A DNA stretch of 64,000 bases from Acidimicrobiia bacterium (GTDB taxonomy: Bacteria; Actinomycetota; Acidimicrobiia; Spongiisociales; ZC4RG35): positions 248,001-312,000 of the forward strand of contig JANQOU010000006.1 of the NCBI GenBank assembly GCA_028285585.1, read 5' to 3'. This document shows positions 34,344-41,872 of the stretch, in pieces. How positions within the stretch are numbered: the first letter of the stretch is position 1; every line of letters starts with the position of its first letter. The translations under genes and the position numbers were made by a program. Under the pieces are notes generated by a model, which saw only the letters and a list, made by a program, of their open reading frames with translations, searched no databases and was not told the DNA's origin.

Positions 34344-34763
34344 CTAAACGGTTTTTTCGCGATTCGGGAAGCCGGCGCGAACCATCGGCCTGAAGGCGAC
34401 CTCCACCATCTCGTAGATCTCGCCAAGCACCAGATCGAGCTCGTTCAGTGTCACCTGCTCCTCGGCAAGCCTGCCTCGCAAGACGATCCCGCCCTCATCA
34501 TCGACGGCGAAGAAGACACGCCAAGTCTTGTTGTTGCGGACCAAGGCCTGGCGATGAACCTCGACAGGCTCAGTCGGGCTGGGCATGAGATATGCCTCGA
34601 AACAGATGCTCCGCTCCCCTATGTCGAACCACACCGTGGTGGCGTCCCTCACATCCTGACGAATGCGAACGGCCCAACGGCCTTCCAACTCTTCGGAGTA
34701 CTCGACGCTAGAGTCGGGGTCGTCGACCCAAGATCGGATCCGCTCTTCCAGGATCTCTCTCAC
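34344..34763 (-). CDS. YbjN-domain protein
   Basis: 139 residues. Reads MREILEERIRSWVDDPDSS, then VWFDIGERSICFEAYLMP and LVRNNKTWRVFFAVDDEGGIVLRGRLAEE, the pattern of YbjN-like domains, which resemble type III secretion chaperones and mostly lack assigned roles. I chose GTG 34763 because it overlaps the asparaginase stop (GTGA); the frame is open upstream only within that gene. Confidence 0.75.
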   Translation of the reverse strand: MREILEERIRSWVDDPDSSVEYSEELEGRWAVRIRQDVRDATTVWFDIGERSICFEAYLMPSPTEPVEVHRQALVRNNKTWRVFFAVDDEGGIVLRGRLAEEQVTLNELDLVLGEIYEMVEVAFRPMVRAGFPNREKTV

Positions 34764-35707
34764 TCGTAGCGCAGCTCCAATCGAGGCTCGGCAAAACCTC
34801 GAGGCTCGCCGCCTCCGTACTGAGGCGGCCGGGCAATCGGCTCCAGCGAGCGGCGCGAGGCATCGGTCAGAACACCAAGCGAATCCAGAGTCGCCACTGC
34901 ACCAACACCGGCGATGTCCATCGCGCCGTCCCAACTCTTGACCGCCACCCCGGGACCTCTCTTCAAGGCAACTCCCAGACAACCCTCGGCTCCACCCTTC
35001 GCCGCCGCATGAGTCGCCGTGGCGATTGAGGAGTCTTCTGACCCGTTCTGCCCGATGATCGCCGGGTAGCGATGCATGGCCGCGAACACCTCGTCCAACT
35101 CGGAGTACGAGCCGAGCCGCGCGAATAGCAGCGCCATGGCGCGGGTCGTGGTGCGGAGCACCGGGGCCCCACACCCGTCCACTCCCACCGGTGCGGCACT
35201 CACCTCTCCCAACTCGGAGACGAAGGACACGATCTCCTGTTGAAGCGGGTGGCCTGGGTCGAGATAGGCCTCGAGATCCCAGTCACTTGCCGCGCAAGCG
35301 CCCAAGAACCCGGCATGTTTGCCAGAGCAGTTGTGCCAGATCTTGCGAGGCAACTGCGCGCCTTTGCGCACCAGGTGATCGCGAGCCGACCTGTTCAGCG
35401 GCCAGTCCTTCGGACATCGAAGGTAGGACGCATCTAGACCAGCCTTGCCGAGAATCGATCCGACCAGGGCAATGTGCACCGGAAGCCCTCGATGGGAAGC
35501 ACAAGCCATTGCAAGATGCAGCGGTTCCAAGCCGGCGCCGTTCTGCTGGCTCACGTGTGCCTGGAACGGCTTGGCGGCCGACCGAAGGAAGAACGGACGG
35601 TCGATGTCCCCGGCATGGGCGATCAGAGAGCCGTCGGGATCGACGACGGCGACCGCCCCGCCGTGTGAGGTCTCCTCCAGACCGGAGCGAACTTTGACTG
35701 CTAGCAA
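34760..35707 (-). CDS. L-asparaginase II family protein
   Basis: 315 residues. Similar to the thermolabile asparaginase II family (Rhizobium type), which is unrelated to the E. coli enzymes: RSAAKPFQA near residue 43, MACASHRG, WHNCSGKHAGFLGAC and GVDGCGAPV are the visible blocks; the SGKH motif contains candidate catalytic residues. Would hydrolyse asparagine to aspartate and ammonia in the cytosol. TTG 35707 start with GAGAG upstream. Lies 15 bases after the RsiG-like gene. Confidence 0.86.
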   Translation of the reverse strand: MLAVKVRSGLEETSHGGAVAVVDPDGSLIAHAGDIDRPFFLRSAAKPFQAHVSQQNGAGLEPLHLAMACASHRGLPVHIALVGSILGKAGLDASYLRCPKDWPLNRSARDHLVRKGAQLPRKIWHNCSGKHAGFLGACAASDWDLEAYLDPGHPLQQEIVSFVSELGEVSAAPVGVDGCGAPVLRTTTRAMALLFARLGSYSELDEVFAAMHRYPAIIGQNGSEDSSIATATHAAAKGGAEGCLGVALKRGPGVAVKSWDGAMDIAGVGAVATLDSLGVLTDASRRSLEPIARPPQYGGGEPRGFAEPRLELRYE

Positions 35708-35722
35708 CGGCCGACCGGGCTC

Positions 35723-36253
35723 TCAGCCGGAGACCTTGGCCTCGCCCTGCTCGCTCCGATACCGGCCGACGATCTCATCCTGGAGGGCATCGATCGCCGA
35801 GTGGAGCTGCTTCCGCTGGTTGGACATCTCGGTCTCCACCTCACGCAGCCGCTCAAGCGCCTCACGCACCTCATCGTCGCTCAAGTCTGGAAGCTGCGTG
35901 AGGACCCCGTCGTCCATGATCTTGTCGATGAGGCGACGCCCGGTGGTGGAGGGGATGGGCGGCATGGTTTCGATGTGGCGAAGACTCGGCTCGTTCCCCA
36001 AGACCATCCCGCTGGCAATGATCTCGGGCAAGGCTTCCAAGAGGGTGCGCTCCTCCTCCCCGCCCCGGCGCCGAAGCTCGAAGTTGAGCAAGTCCATTCG
36101 CCCGTGGAGAAGACGGCGGTAGTAGGAGATCTGTGACTCCACGTCCTCGGCGGTGTCCCTGCGGCGACGCAACTCAGCGATCTCCAGGGAGTCGAGACCC
36201 TCCAGGTACTCGGGCTCGAGAACGATGTCGATCCGGCGGCGTTTGTCAGTCAC
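35723..36253 (-). CDS. RsiG-like c-di-GMP-responsive anti-sigma factor
   Basis: 176 residues, an alpha-hairpin protein. In Streptomyces RsiG holds sigma WhiG when bound to c-di-GMP and uses two E(X)3S(X)2R(X)3Q(X)3D motifs. Here both helices carry the pattern with His in place of Gln: E39-S43-R46-H50-D54 and E140-S144-R147-H151-D155. Between them is a linker with SLRHIETMPPIPSTTGRRLID. I chose GTG 36253 (MTDKRRRIDIVLEPEYLEGL). No whiG-like sigma gene is in this window. The next gene upstream is an M23 peptidase. Confidence 0.82.
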   Translation of the reverse strand: MTDKRRRIDIVLEPEYLEGLDSLEIAELRRRRDTAEDVESQISYYRRLLHGRMDLLNFELRRRGGEEERTLLEALPEIIASGMVLGNEPSLRHIETMPPIPSTTGRRLIDKIMDDGVLTQLPDLSDDEVREALERLREVETEMSNQRKQLHSAIDALQDEIVGRYRSEQGEAKVSG

Positions 36254-36263
36254 GCGGGCCAGA

Positions 36264-37355
36264 TTACTTGCAGGCGGAGGCGAGGGTGGGATAGGGGTTG
36301 ACCGGGGCACCACTCCGGCCGTTGGGATGCAACTGGAAGTGCAGATGCGGGCTTCCACCTTGTGCGTTTCCGGAGTCACCGTTGTAACCGATGGTCTGAC
36401 CTTGGCTCACCCTCTGGCCGTTGGAGACGTTCCATCCGCTCAGGTGGGCGTAGTAGTAGGCGACACCGTTGTCGGCCGTGAGCCAGATGACCTTGCCGCC
36501 GAGCCCGTAGTTGGCGATGGCGACCCGGCCGGAGGCGACGGCGTACATCGGCTCGTGCCATGCGGCGAACATGTCAGTGCCCTTGTGGGTGCGACCGCCG
36601 GAGCGCGGTGCTCCCCACGTGTCGCGGAAAGAGGTCCTGCCCAGTGTGAAGGGGCAGATGTACGACCCGACCTGGACCGAGCCTGCCGCACGCTGGCGAG
36701 CCCGCGCCGCGGCTTCGGCCTGCTCGATCTCGTACTGCTTCTGGAGGTTGGCGCAGTTGGTGGAAAGCTTGCTGTAGGCATCCTGCTCCGCCTGCATCGC
36801 GGCCTGGTGATCGGCGGCTACCTGCTCGGCCTCTCCCTGAGCAACCTCGAGCTCGGTGTGCACCCCATCCAGTGTCTCTTGAAGCCTGGTGTACTCGCCG
36901 CGGGCTGCGATCAAGTCGTCGATGTTCTGCTGGCCGCCAACAGTCGCAGAGCTGAGGAACTCCGAAGTCGTGAGGAACTGGTCGACACTCGAAGCGCTGA
37001 GGATGATCCCCGGGTTCGAGAAGCCTCCCATCATGTAGAGCTGAACGGCCTGTTCTTCGATCTTGTCCTGGATGACGCCGAGATCCTCGGTTTGGCTGTT
37101 GACCGAGCCCTGGATCCTCCCCTGCTTCTGCTCGAGCTCGTCGAGATCCTCGACAACCGCCCAATACTCCGCATCCTTCTCCTCGTATAGAGCACGGGCG
37201 GCTCGATACTCGGCCAACTGCTCGCGCGAATCATCACAGGCAGCGTCGACCTGCGATCTGGTTACCGCCTCGGTCGGCATCGGGAACAATGCCAGCACCA
37301 GGGCGATCAGGGTGAGAAAGAGAAGAGCGCGTCCGTGCGCCTTCAGGGAAACCAT
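36264..37355 (-). CDS. Secreted coiled-coil M23 (LytM) peptidase
   Basis: 363 residues: signal peptide about 1-30, a long coiled-coil region (about 35-220) with heptad-like Glu/Gln/Leu runs as in EnvC or RipA-type regulators, then an M23 domain. Zinc motifs: HKGTDMFA near residue 257 and HLHFQLHPNG near residue 340, with the usual HxH. It is likely to cut or activate cutting of peptidoglycan cross-links during division. A -10-like TAGCCT lies 9 bases upstream of the ATG. Confidence 0.9.
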   Translation of the reverse strand: MVSLKAHGRALLFLTLIALVLALFPMPTEAVTRSQVDAACDDSREQLAEYRAARALYEEKDAEYWAVVEDLDELEQKQGRIQGSVNSQTEDLGVIQDKIEEQAVQLYMMGGFSNPGIILSASSVDQFLTTSEFLSSATVGGQQNIDDLIAARGEYTRLQETLDGVHTELEVAQGEAEQVAADHQAAMQAEQDAYSKLSTNCANLQKQYEIEQAEAAARARQRAAGSVQVGSYICPFTLGRTSFRDTWGAPRSGGRTHKGTDMFAAWHEPMYAVASGRVAIANYGLGGKVIWLTADNGVAYYYAHLSGWNVSNGQRVSQGQTIGYNGDSGNAQGGSPHLHFQLHPNGRSGAPVNPYPTLASACK

Positions 37356-37432
37356 GTGCTCAAAAGGCTAACCAATGCCGCTCGCTTGACGTAGTCAGTC
37401 TGGATGAAGACGCCGGTTATCGTCCCGATTCG

Positions 37433-37795
37433 ATGGTCACCGTGCTCTGGGTCGCGTTCGGCGGTGCCGCCGGGTCGGTGGCGAGATACACCCTCGGCGG
37501 CTTTCTCAATGAGCGGGCCCACCCATTAGGGACGATTGCGGTCAACGTCATCGGAAGCCTCGTGCTCGGTGTGCTGATTGGCTTGTGGGGCTTCGAGGAA
37601 GACGCGGCGCATCGACTTGGCATCTCGATAGGCCTCCTTGGAGGCTTCACAACCTTCTCCACCTTTGCCCTCGACACTCTGTCGCTCTGGGAGAACGGGC
37701 AACCAGGAGTGGCGATCGCCAACGTGGCCGCCTCTGTCGGTCTCGGCATCGCCGCGGCGATAGCCGGGCTGATGATGGGACGGTCAGCTGCTTAG
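37433..37795 (+). CDS. crcB: CrcB/Fluc fluoride channel
   Basis: 120 residues with four helices. Family features: FGGAAGSVARYTLGG at the start, GTIAVNVIGSLVLG and the GGFTTFSTFALDT motif of fluoride channels. Proteins of this size form dimers that export fluoride. Many actinobacteria have two adjacent crcB copies; only one is here. I looked for a fluoride riboswitch upstream and saw none. A -10 TATCGT (37418-37423) ends 9 bases before the ATG. Confidence 0.93.
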   Translation: MVTVLWVAFGGAAGSVARYTLGGFLNERAHPLGTIAVNVIGSLVLGVLIGLWGFEEDAAHRLGISIGLLGGFTTFSTFALDTLSLWENGQPGVAIANVAASVGLGIAAAIAGLMMGRSAA

Positions 37796-38787
37796 AGGAT
37801 GACCCGTATCAGCGGGTAGTACACAGCGGCAGCGAGGACGATGCCGTCCATGGACACGAACATCCCGGGAGGTCTCTCGGTGAGGGAGACAGTGCCGGTC
37901 CGGAACATCGAAGAGAGGCCGTTCCCGGCAACGAGGGCCACCGCAATGCCAATCCCCACCAGCAGGTAGCCGACCACATCCAAGTCCCAGAACGCAGCTG
38001 CCCCCGTGGCGCCGAGTGCGGCGACGATGGCCGTCGTCGAGAAGGGGTCGAAGAAAGGAAAGTTGGGCATCCTCGCCACGAGCGAGCCAAGGATCACAGC
38101 CGCGATCACTGCTGCAAGAAACACGTCAACTGCCCTCGGGTCGGGGGATGAGCCCGAGCTGGCCAAGAGCATGGAGGCGATACCCAGGCCGGCGAGCATG
38201 CCGGCGAGGAGGGTCGGCGAGTACACGTTCACCTGTCGATAGTCGGCGAAAGCCACCGCCCAGCCCAAGACCACCGCAACCGCGAGCGGGATGGCGAGGC
38301 CGTATCCGGTGCCTCCGAGAACGTGGGCCGAAAGAGCACCGGCAGCTGCCGATGTGGTCACGGCCAGCGGTGCGAACACCCGGCCCCTCGCCGTGAAGGC
38401 CGCACCGAGGTCAACCGACCACAAGGCGGCCACGGCGACGAGGGCAGCGGCCCAGATCTCCTGAGACTGAAGACTGGCCACCACGACAACGGCAGCAACC
38501 AGGACGGGAACGAAGCTCATCAAATCGGCAGGCGCTACGGATGTCGGCTGGGCTCCACCCGACACCGGCGGCAGCAGAACAACCTCGTCACCTTCGGAGA
38601 CGGTGTCTGCCAACTCGGCCTCCTCACCGTTGACCCAAACTCTCGAGGTCTCCACCCCCCTCTCGAAGTCGTCGCCGAATCTCTGGTTGGCGGCCGCGAT
38701 CACATCACCCACCGTGTCGGCGGGCACCTCGAGCCGGGACATGCCCGCTATCTCGCGAAGATTGGCGAATAGACGAAGCTTTGCCAT
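37792..38787 (-). CDS. MoaD/ThiS-like domain fused to a multi-span membrane protein
   Basis: 331 residues. Residues 1 to about 83 are a ubiquitin-like MoaD domain: MAKLRLFANLREIAGMSRLE and GDEVVLLPPVSGG, the terminal Gly-Gly signature of sulfur carriers. Here the GG is followed by AQPTS and about eight helices, with a distal pattern (GNGLSSMF ... ERPPGMFVSMDGIVLAAAVYY) that resembles CdsA-type phosphatidate cytidylyltransferases, though I am unsure. GG at an internal position would need cleavage to act as a sulfur carrier. A -10 TACGCT ends 6 bases before ATG 38787. Convergent with crcB (4-base overlap). Confidence 0.75.
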   Translation of the reverse strand: MAKLRLFANLREIAGMSRLEVPADTVGDVIAAANQRFGDDFERGVETSRVWVNGEEAELADTVSEGDEVVLLPPVSGGAQPTSVAPADLMSFVPVLVAAVVVVASLQSQEIWAAALVAVAALWSVDLGAAFTARGRVFAPLAVTTSAAAGALSAHVLGGTGYGLAIPLAVAVVLGWAVAFADYRQVNVYSPTLLAGMLAGLGIASMLLASSGSSPDPRAVDVFLAAVIAAVILGSLVARMPNFPFFDPFSTTAIVAALGATGAAAFWDLDVVGYLLVGIGIAVALVAGNGLSSMFRTGTVSLTERPPGMFVSMDGIVLAAAVYYPLIRVIL

Positions 38788-38854
38788 GACCAAAGCGTAA
38801 TGGTCGAGCAGACAGGTAGTAGGGATGACCGCGAGGGGCCTACTCTCGGACCGA

Positions 38855-39271
38855 ATGGATGAACAGGTTCTCGTCGCCGTCGAAGTTCCCTTCGTGGGCG
38901 ACGAACGGCACAAGAACTGGGCAAAGGTGGTCGACTCAGTCGACACCACCAAGAGCTCGGGGTGGGCCTACGACGGCTCGTTCGTGGCTGTGGGCGGGAT
39001 CCAGGACCTTCCGGCCGGCTCACTGCTTCTCGTCTACGGCGAACGAGGGTCACGAGCCAACCCCCAGATAGCGGCAAAGGTGTACACGGTGAACTCGGAT
39101 GCCACCTTGAGCCTGGAGGCCGAGGCGAAGGGCAAAGCTTGGGCTCGGACACTCCGCGATCCGATCGAGGCCGCCTTGGGAATGGAACGCAGTCCTTATG
39201 ACCTCTCACATCTGCCGGACGAGATGCTGGCAGAAGAGCTGAGATCGAGAGGCTGGGAGGTCAGCAAGTGA
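38855..39271 (+). CDS. Hypothetical protein
   Basis: About 138 residues, soluble, MDEQVLVAVEVPFVGDERHKN. No family recognised. The start ATG 38855 is chosen because a -10 TACTCT (38841-38846) ends 8 bases upstream; ATG 38825 would add ten residues. It overlaps the quinone reductase gene by 4 bases, so the two may act together. Confidence 0.65.
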   Translation: MDEQVLVAVEVPFVGDERHKNWAKVVDSVDTTKSSGWAYDGSFVAVGGIQDLPAGSLLLVYGERGSRANPQIAAKVYTVNSDATLSLEAEAKGKAWARTLRDPIEAALGMERSPYDLSHLPDEMLAEELRSRGWEVSK

Positions 39272-40236
39272 GAGCCATAGTCGTGCACGAGACCGGGGGG
39301 CCCGAGAAACTCAACCTCGAGGAAGTGGCCGAGCCAACCCCGGGCCCCGGCGAGCTTCTGGTTGAGGTTGACGCCGCCGGCTTGAACTACATCGACACCT
39401 ACCACCGGGGAGGGCTGTACCCGATGGACTTCCCACTGACACCGGGGCTGGAGGGCGCCGGCACCGTCGTCGGGCTCGGGTCCGGCGTCACAGACTTCAA
39501 CGAAGGCGACAGGATCGGCTGGGTGAGCGTCCTGGGGAGCTACGCCGAGCGTCATGTCGTGCCGGCCGACAAGGCCATCCCGATACCGGACGGTGTCGAC
39601 ACCGGCACGGTGGCGGCTGTCCTCCTGCAAGGCCTCACCGCCCACTATCTCGCCACCGACACATACCCCTTGGCGAAAGAGGACATCTGCCTCATCCACG
39701 CCGGTGCCGGCGGAGTCGGGCTGCTCCTGACCCAGATCGCCAAGTCACGCGGTGCCCGGGTGGTGGCGACCGTCGGGACCGAGGCCAAAGCAGAGCTGAG
39801 TCGGGCCGCCGGGGCCGACCTGGTGATCAACTACGCCGAAGACGACTTCCAACAGCTAGTCGAACACGCCTTCGGTGCCAACGCTTTGAGTGTGGTCTAC
39901 GACGGTGTCGGCGCGTCGACGTTCATGAAGAGCCTCGACCTGCTCAGGCCGCGAGGGATGATGGTCACCTTCGGGAATGCCAGCGGGCCACCACCAGACA
40001 TCTCCCCGCTGCTCCTTTCTCAGAAGGGCAGCATCTTCCTCACCCGCCCAACGATGTTTCATTACCTCCGCACCAGGGAAGAGTTGCTGGCAAGGGCGAA
40101 TGACCTCTTCCAGTGGATCGCCGACGGGAGTTTGGAAGTGCGAATTGGCGCAGAATTCGACCTCGCCGACGCTGCGGACGCCCATCGGGCGCTGGAGGGC
40201 AGGAAGACCACCGGCAAGGTCCTGATCAGGCCCTAG
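39268..40236 (+). CDS. Zinc-independent NADPH:quinone oxidoreductase (MDR family)
   Basis: 322 residues. N-terminal GroES-like fold with LNYIDTYHRGGLYP; the nucleotide-binding loop HAGAGGVGLLLTQIAK; and GLEGAGTVVGLG. No zinc-ligand cysteines or histidines at the usual sites. Reduces quinones or enones with NADPH in the cytosol. GTG start at 39268. Confidence 0.9.
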   Translation: MRAIVVHETGGPEKLNLEEVAEPTPGPGELLVEVDAAGLNYIDTYHRGGLYPMDFPLTPGLEGAGTVVGLGSGVTDFNEGDRIGWVSVLGSYAERHVVPADKAIPIPDGVDTGTVAAVLLQGLTAHYLATDTYPLAKEDICLIHAGAGGVGLLLTQIAKSRGARVVATVGTEAKAELSRAAGADLVINYAEDDFQQLVEHAFGANALSVVYDGVGASTFMKSLDLLRPRGMMVTFGNASGPPPDISPLLLSQKGSIFLTRPTMFHYLRTREELLARANDLFQWIADGSLEVRIGAEFDLADAADAHRALEGRKTTGKVLIRP

Positions 40237-40269
40237 GGTCCAGGGCCACATGAGCAGCGGCGACACCTG

Positions 40270-41862
40270 GTGAGATACGGCTTCGTCCTCGACCAGGACG
40301 TCTGCATCGGGTGCCACGCCTGCACCGTCGCCTGCAAGACCGAGCACGACGTGCCCCTTGGCGTCAACCGGACCTGGGTGAAATACATCGAGAAGGGGGC
40401 CTGGCCCGACACCAAGCGCTTCTTCTCGGTGATGCGCTGCAACCACTGCACCGATGCCCCCTGTGTGGCCATATGCCCGACCCAAGCGCTGTACAAGCGC
40501 AAGGACGGGATCGTCGACTTCGACACCGACCGCTGCATCGGGTGCAAGTCCTGCATGCAGGCGTGCCCTTATGACGCTCTCTACATCGACCCTCAGGAGA
40601 ACACGGCGCAGAAGTGCAACTACTGCGCTCATCGCACCGATGTCGGGCTCGAGCCGGCATGCGTGATTGTCTGCCCGGAGCAGGCCATCATCGCCGGCGA
40701 CCTCGACGACCCCACGACGACGATTGCCCAAATGGTCGCAACCGAGAAGCTCGCCGTTCGCGCTCCCGAGCAGGGAACCGGCCCCAACGTCTTCTACAAA
40801 GGCGTAGACGAGGCTGCGCTCGACCCTGCCCGGAGCGGGAGCCTCGACGACTCCGGCGTCTGGCGTGACGCACCAGAGACGACTGGCTCGTGGCTTTCTG
40901 TCGACCTGACTCCGAAGCCCCAAGGCCCGGTCGGCAATCTGGGTGGCGACATCGGTGCGCCATCCCCGCCCGTCGCACCCACATCCGCACGCGGCGCCCC
41001 ACCCCGGGTCGTCTACAACAACGACCACCCAATGCCTTGGGGACGCAAGGTCAGCTCCTACTTCCTGACCAAGGCGATTGCCGCCGGAATCGCCATGGCA
41101 GCCCTGATCGCGATGCTGACAGGAGCCGACGTCACCTCGGCCTGGCTCTCGTGGATCGCACCTCTCGTAGCCGGGCTGTTCATCTTGCTGACCGGGGTTC
41201 TCCTGGTGTGGGACTTGAAGCGCCCGGGACGTTTCCTGTTTGTCCTGACCAAGGCGAACACCAGCTCCTGGCTGGTGCGCGGCGCCTGGATCCTCGGCGC
41301 CCAGGCCCTGCTGATGGCCGGTTGGATCCTGACCGGCTTGCTGGGTGGAGACGTGACACCCTGGATCTGGATCTCGGCCTTGAACGGGCTTGCGGTTGCC
41401 GGCTACACCGCCTTCCTGTTCGGCCAGGCGGAAGGACGCGATCTCTGGCAAACCCCCCTCCTGCTTTGGCACATGATCGGGGCGGCGGCGGCAGCCGGAG
41501 GCGGATTCTCTCTCCTCGCGGCCTTCTTGCTCGACGACCTAGAAACGGCATCCGACGGATTTGCGCTGACGATGCTCGCCGGGGCCGTGCTCTTCGGGCT
41601 GATGACGATCACCGAGCTGATGAGCTCACATCCCACCACCAACGCCGCTGCAGCGTTTCACCACATGACACGTGGCGAGTTCGCCGGTGGCTGGTGGCGG
41701 GGCCAGTTCCTTGCCGTGGCTCTCCCGATCCTGGCCGGGGCTCTCGTGCTGGCCGGAGGCACCGTTATCACAGGCGTGGCTGGAGGCATCGCAGCGATGG
41801 CAGGTGTCTTCCTCGTCGACGACGCCTTCGTGAAAGCCGGCCAGAGTGTTCCGCTGAGTTGA
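40270..41862 (+). CDS. Fused four-cluster Fe-S and NrfD-like membrane subunit of a molybdoenzyme
   Basis: 530 residues. The N-terminal 150 residues hold 4Fe-4S clusters: CIGCHACTVACKTEHDVP, CNHCTDAPCVAICP, CIGCKSCMQACP and CNYCAHR...CVIVCP. A flexible Pro-rich link (about 215-255) leads to about eight or nine helices of a NrfD/PsrC-type quinone-reactive membrane domain. In most relatives these are two genes; here they are one. GTG 40270 start. It would pass electrons between the quinone pool and the catalytic subunit encoded next. Confidence 0.88.
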   Translation: MRYGFVLDQDVCIGCHACTVACKTEHDVPLGVNRTWVKYIEKGAWPDTKRFFSVMRCNHCTDAPCVAICPTQALYKRKDGIVDFDTDRCIGCKSCMQACPYDALYIDPQENTAQKCNYCAHRTDVGLEPACVIVCPEQAIIAGDLDDPTTTIAQMVATEKLAVRAPEQGTGPNVFYKGVDEAALDPARSGSLDDSGVWRDAPETTGSWLSVDLTPKPQGPVGNLGGDIGAPSPPVAPTSARGAPPRVVYNNDHPMPWGRKVSSYFLTKAIAAGIAMAALIAMLTGADVTSAWLSWIAPLVAGLFILLTGVLLVWDLKRPGRFLFVLTKANTSSWLVRGAWILGAQALLMAGWILTGLLGGDVTPWIWISALNGLAVAGYTAFLFGQAEGRDLWQTPLLLWHMIGAAAAAGGGFSLLAAFLLDDLETASDGFALTMLAGAVLFGLMTITELMSSHPTTNAAAAFHHMTRGEFAGGWWRGQFLAVALPILAGALVLAGGTVITGVAGGIAAMAGVFLVDDAFVKAGQSVPLS

Positions 41863-41872
41863 GGGAGATCTG

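Noticed and set aside
37375-37432. Fluoride riboswitch before crcB
   Set aside because: The conserved fluoride-aptamer sequence and fold were not seen in the 77-base gap.
39856-41472. 538-codon minus-strand frame opposite qor and the Fe-S/NrfD gene
   Set aside because: No domain pattern, and the plus strand encodes clear proteins with cysteine motifs.
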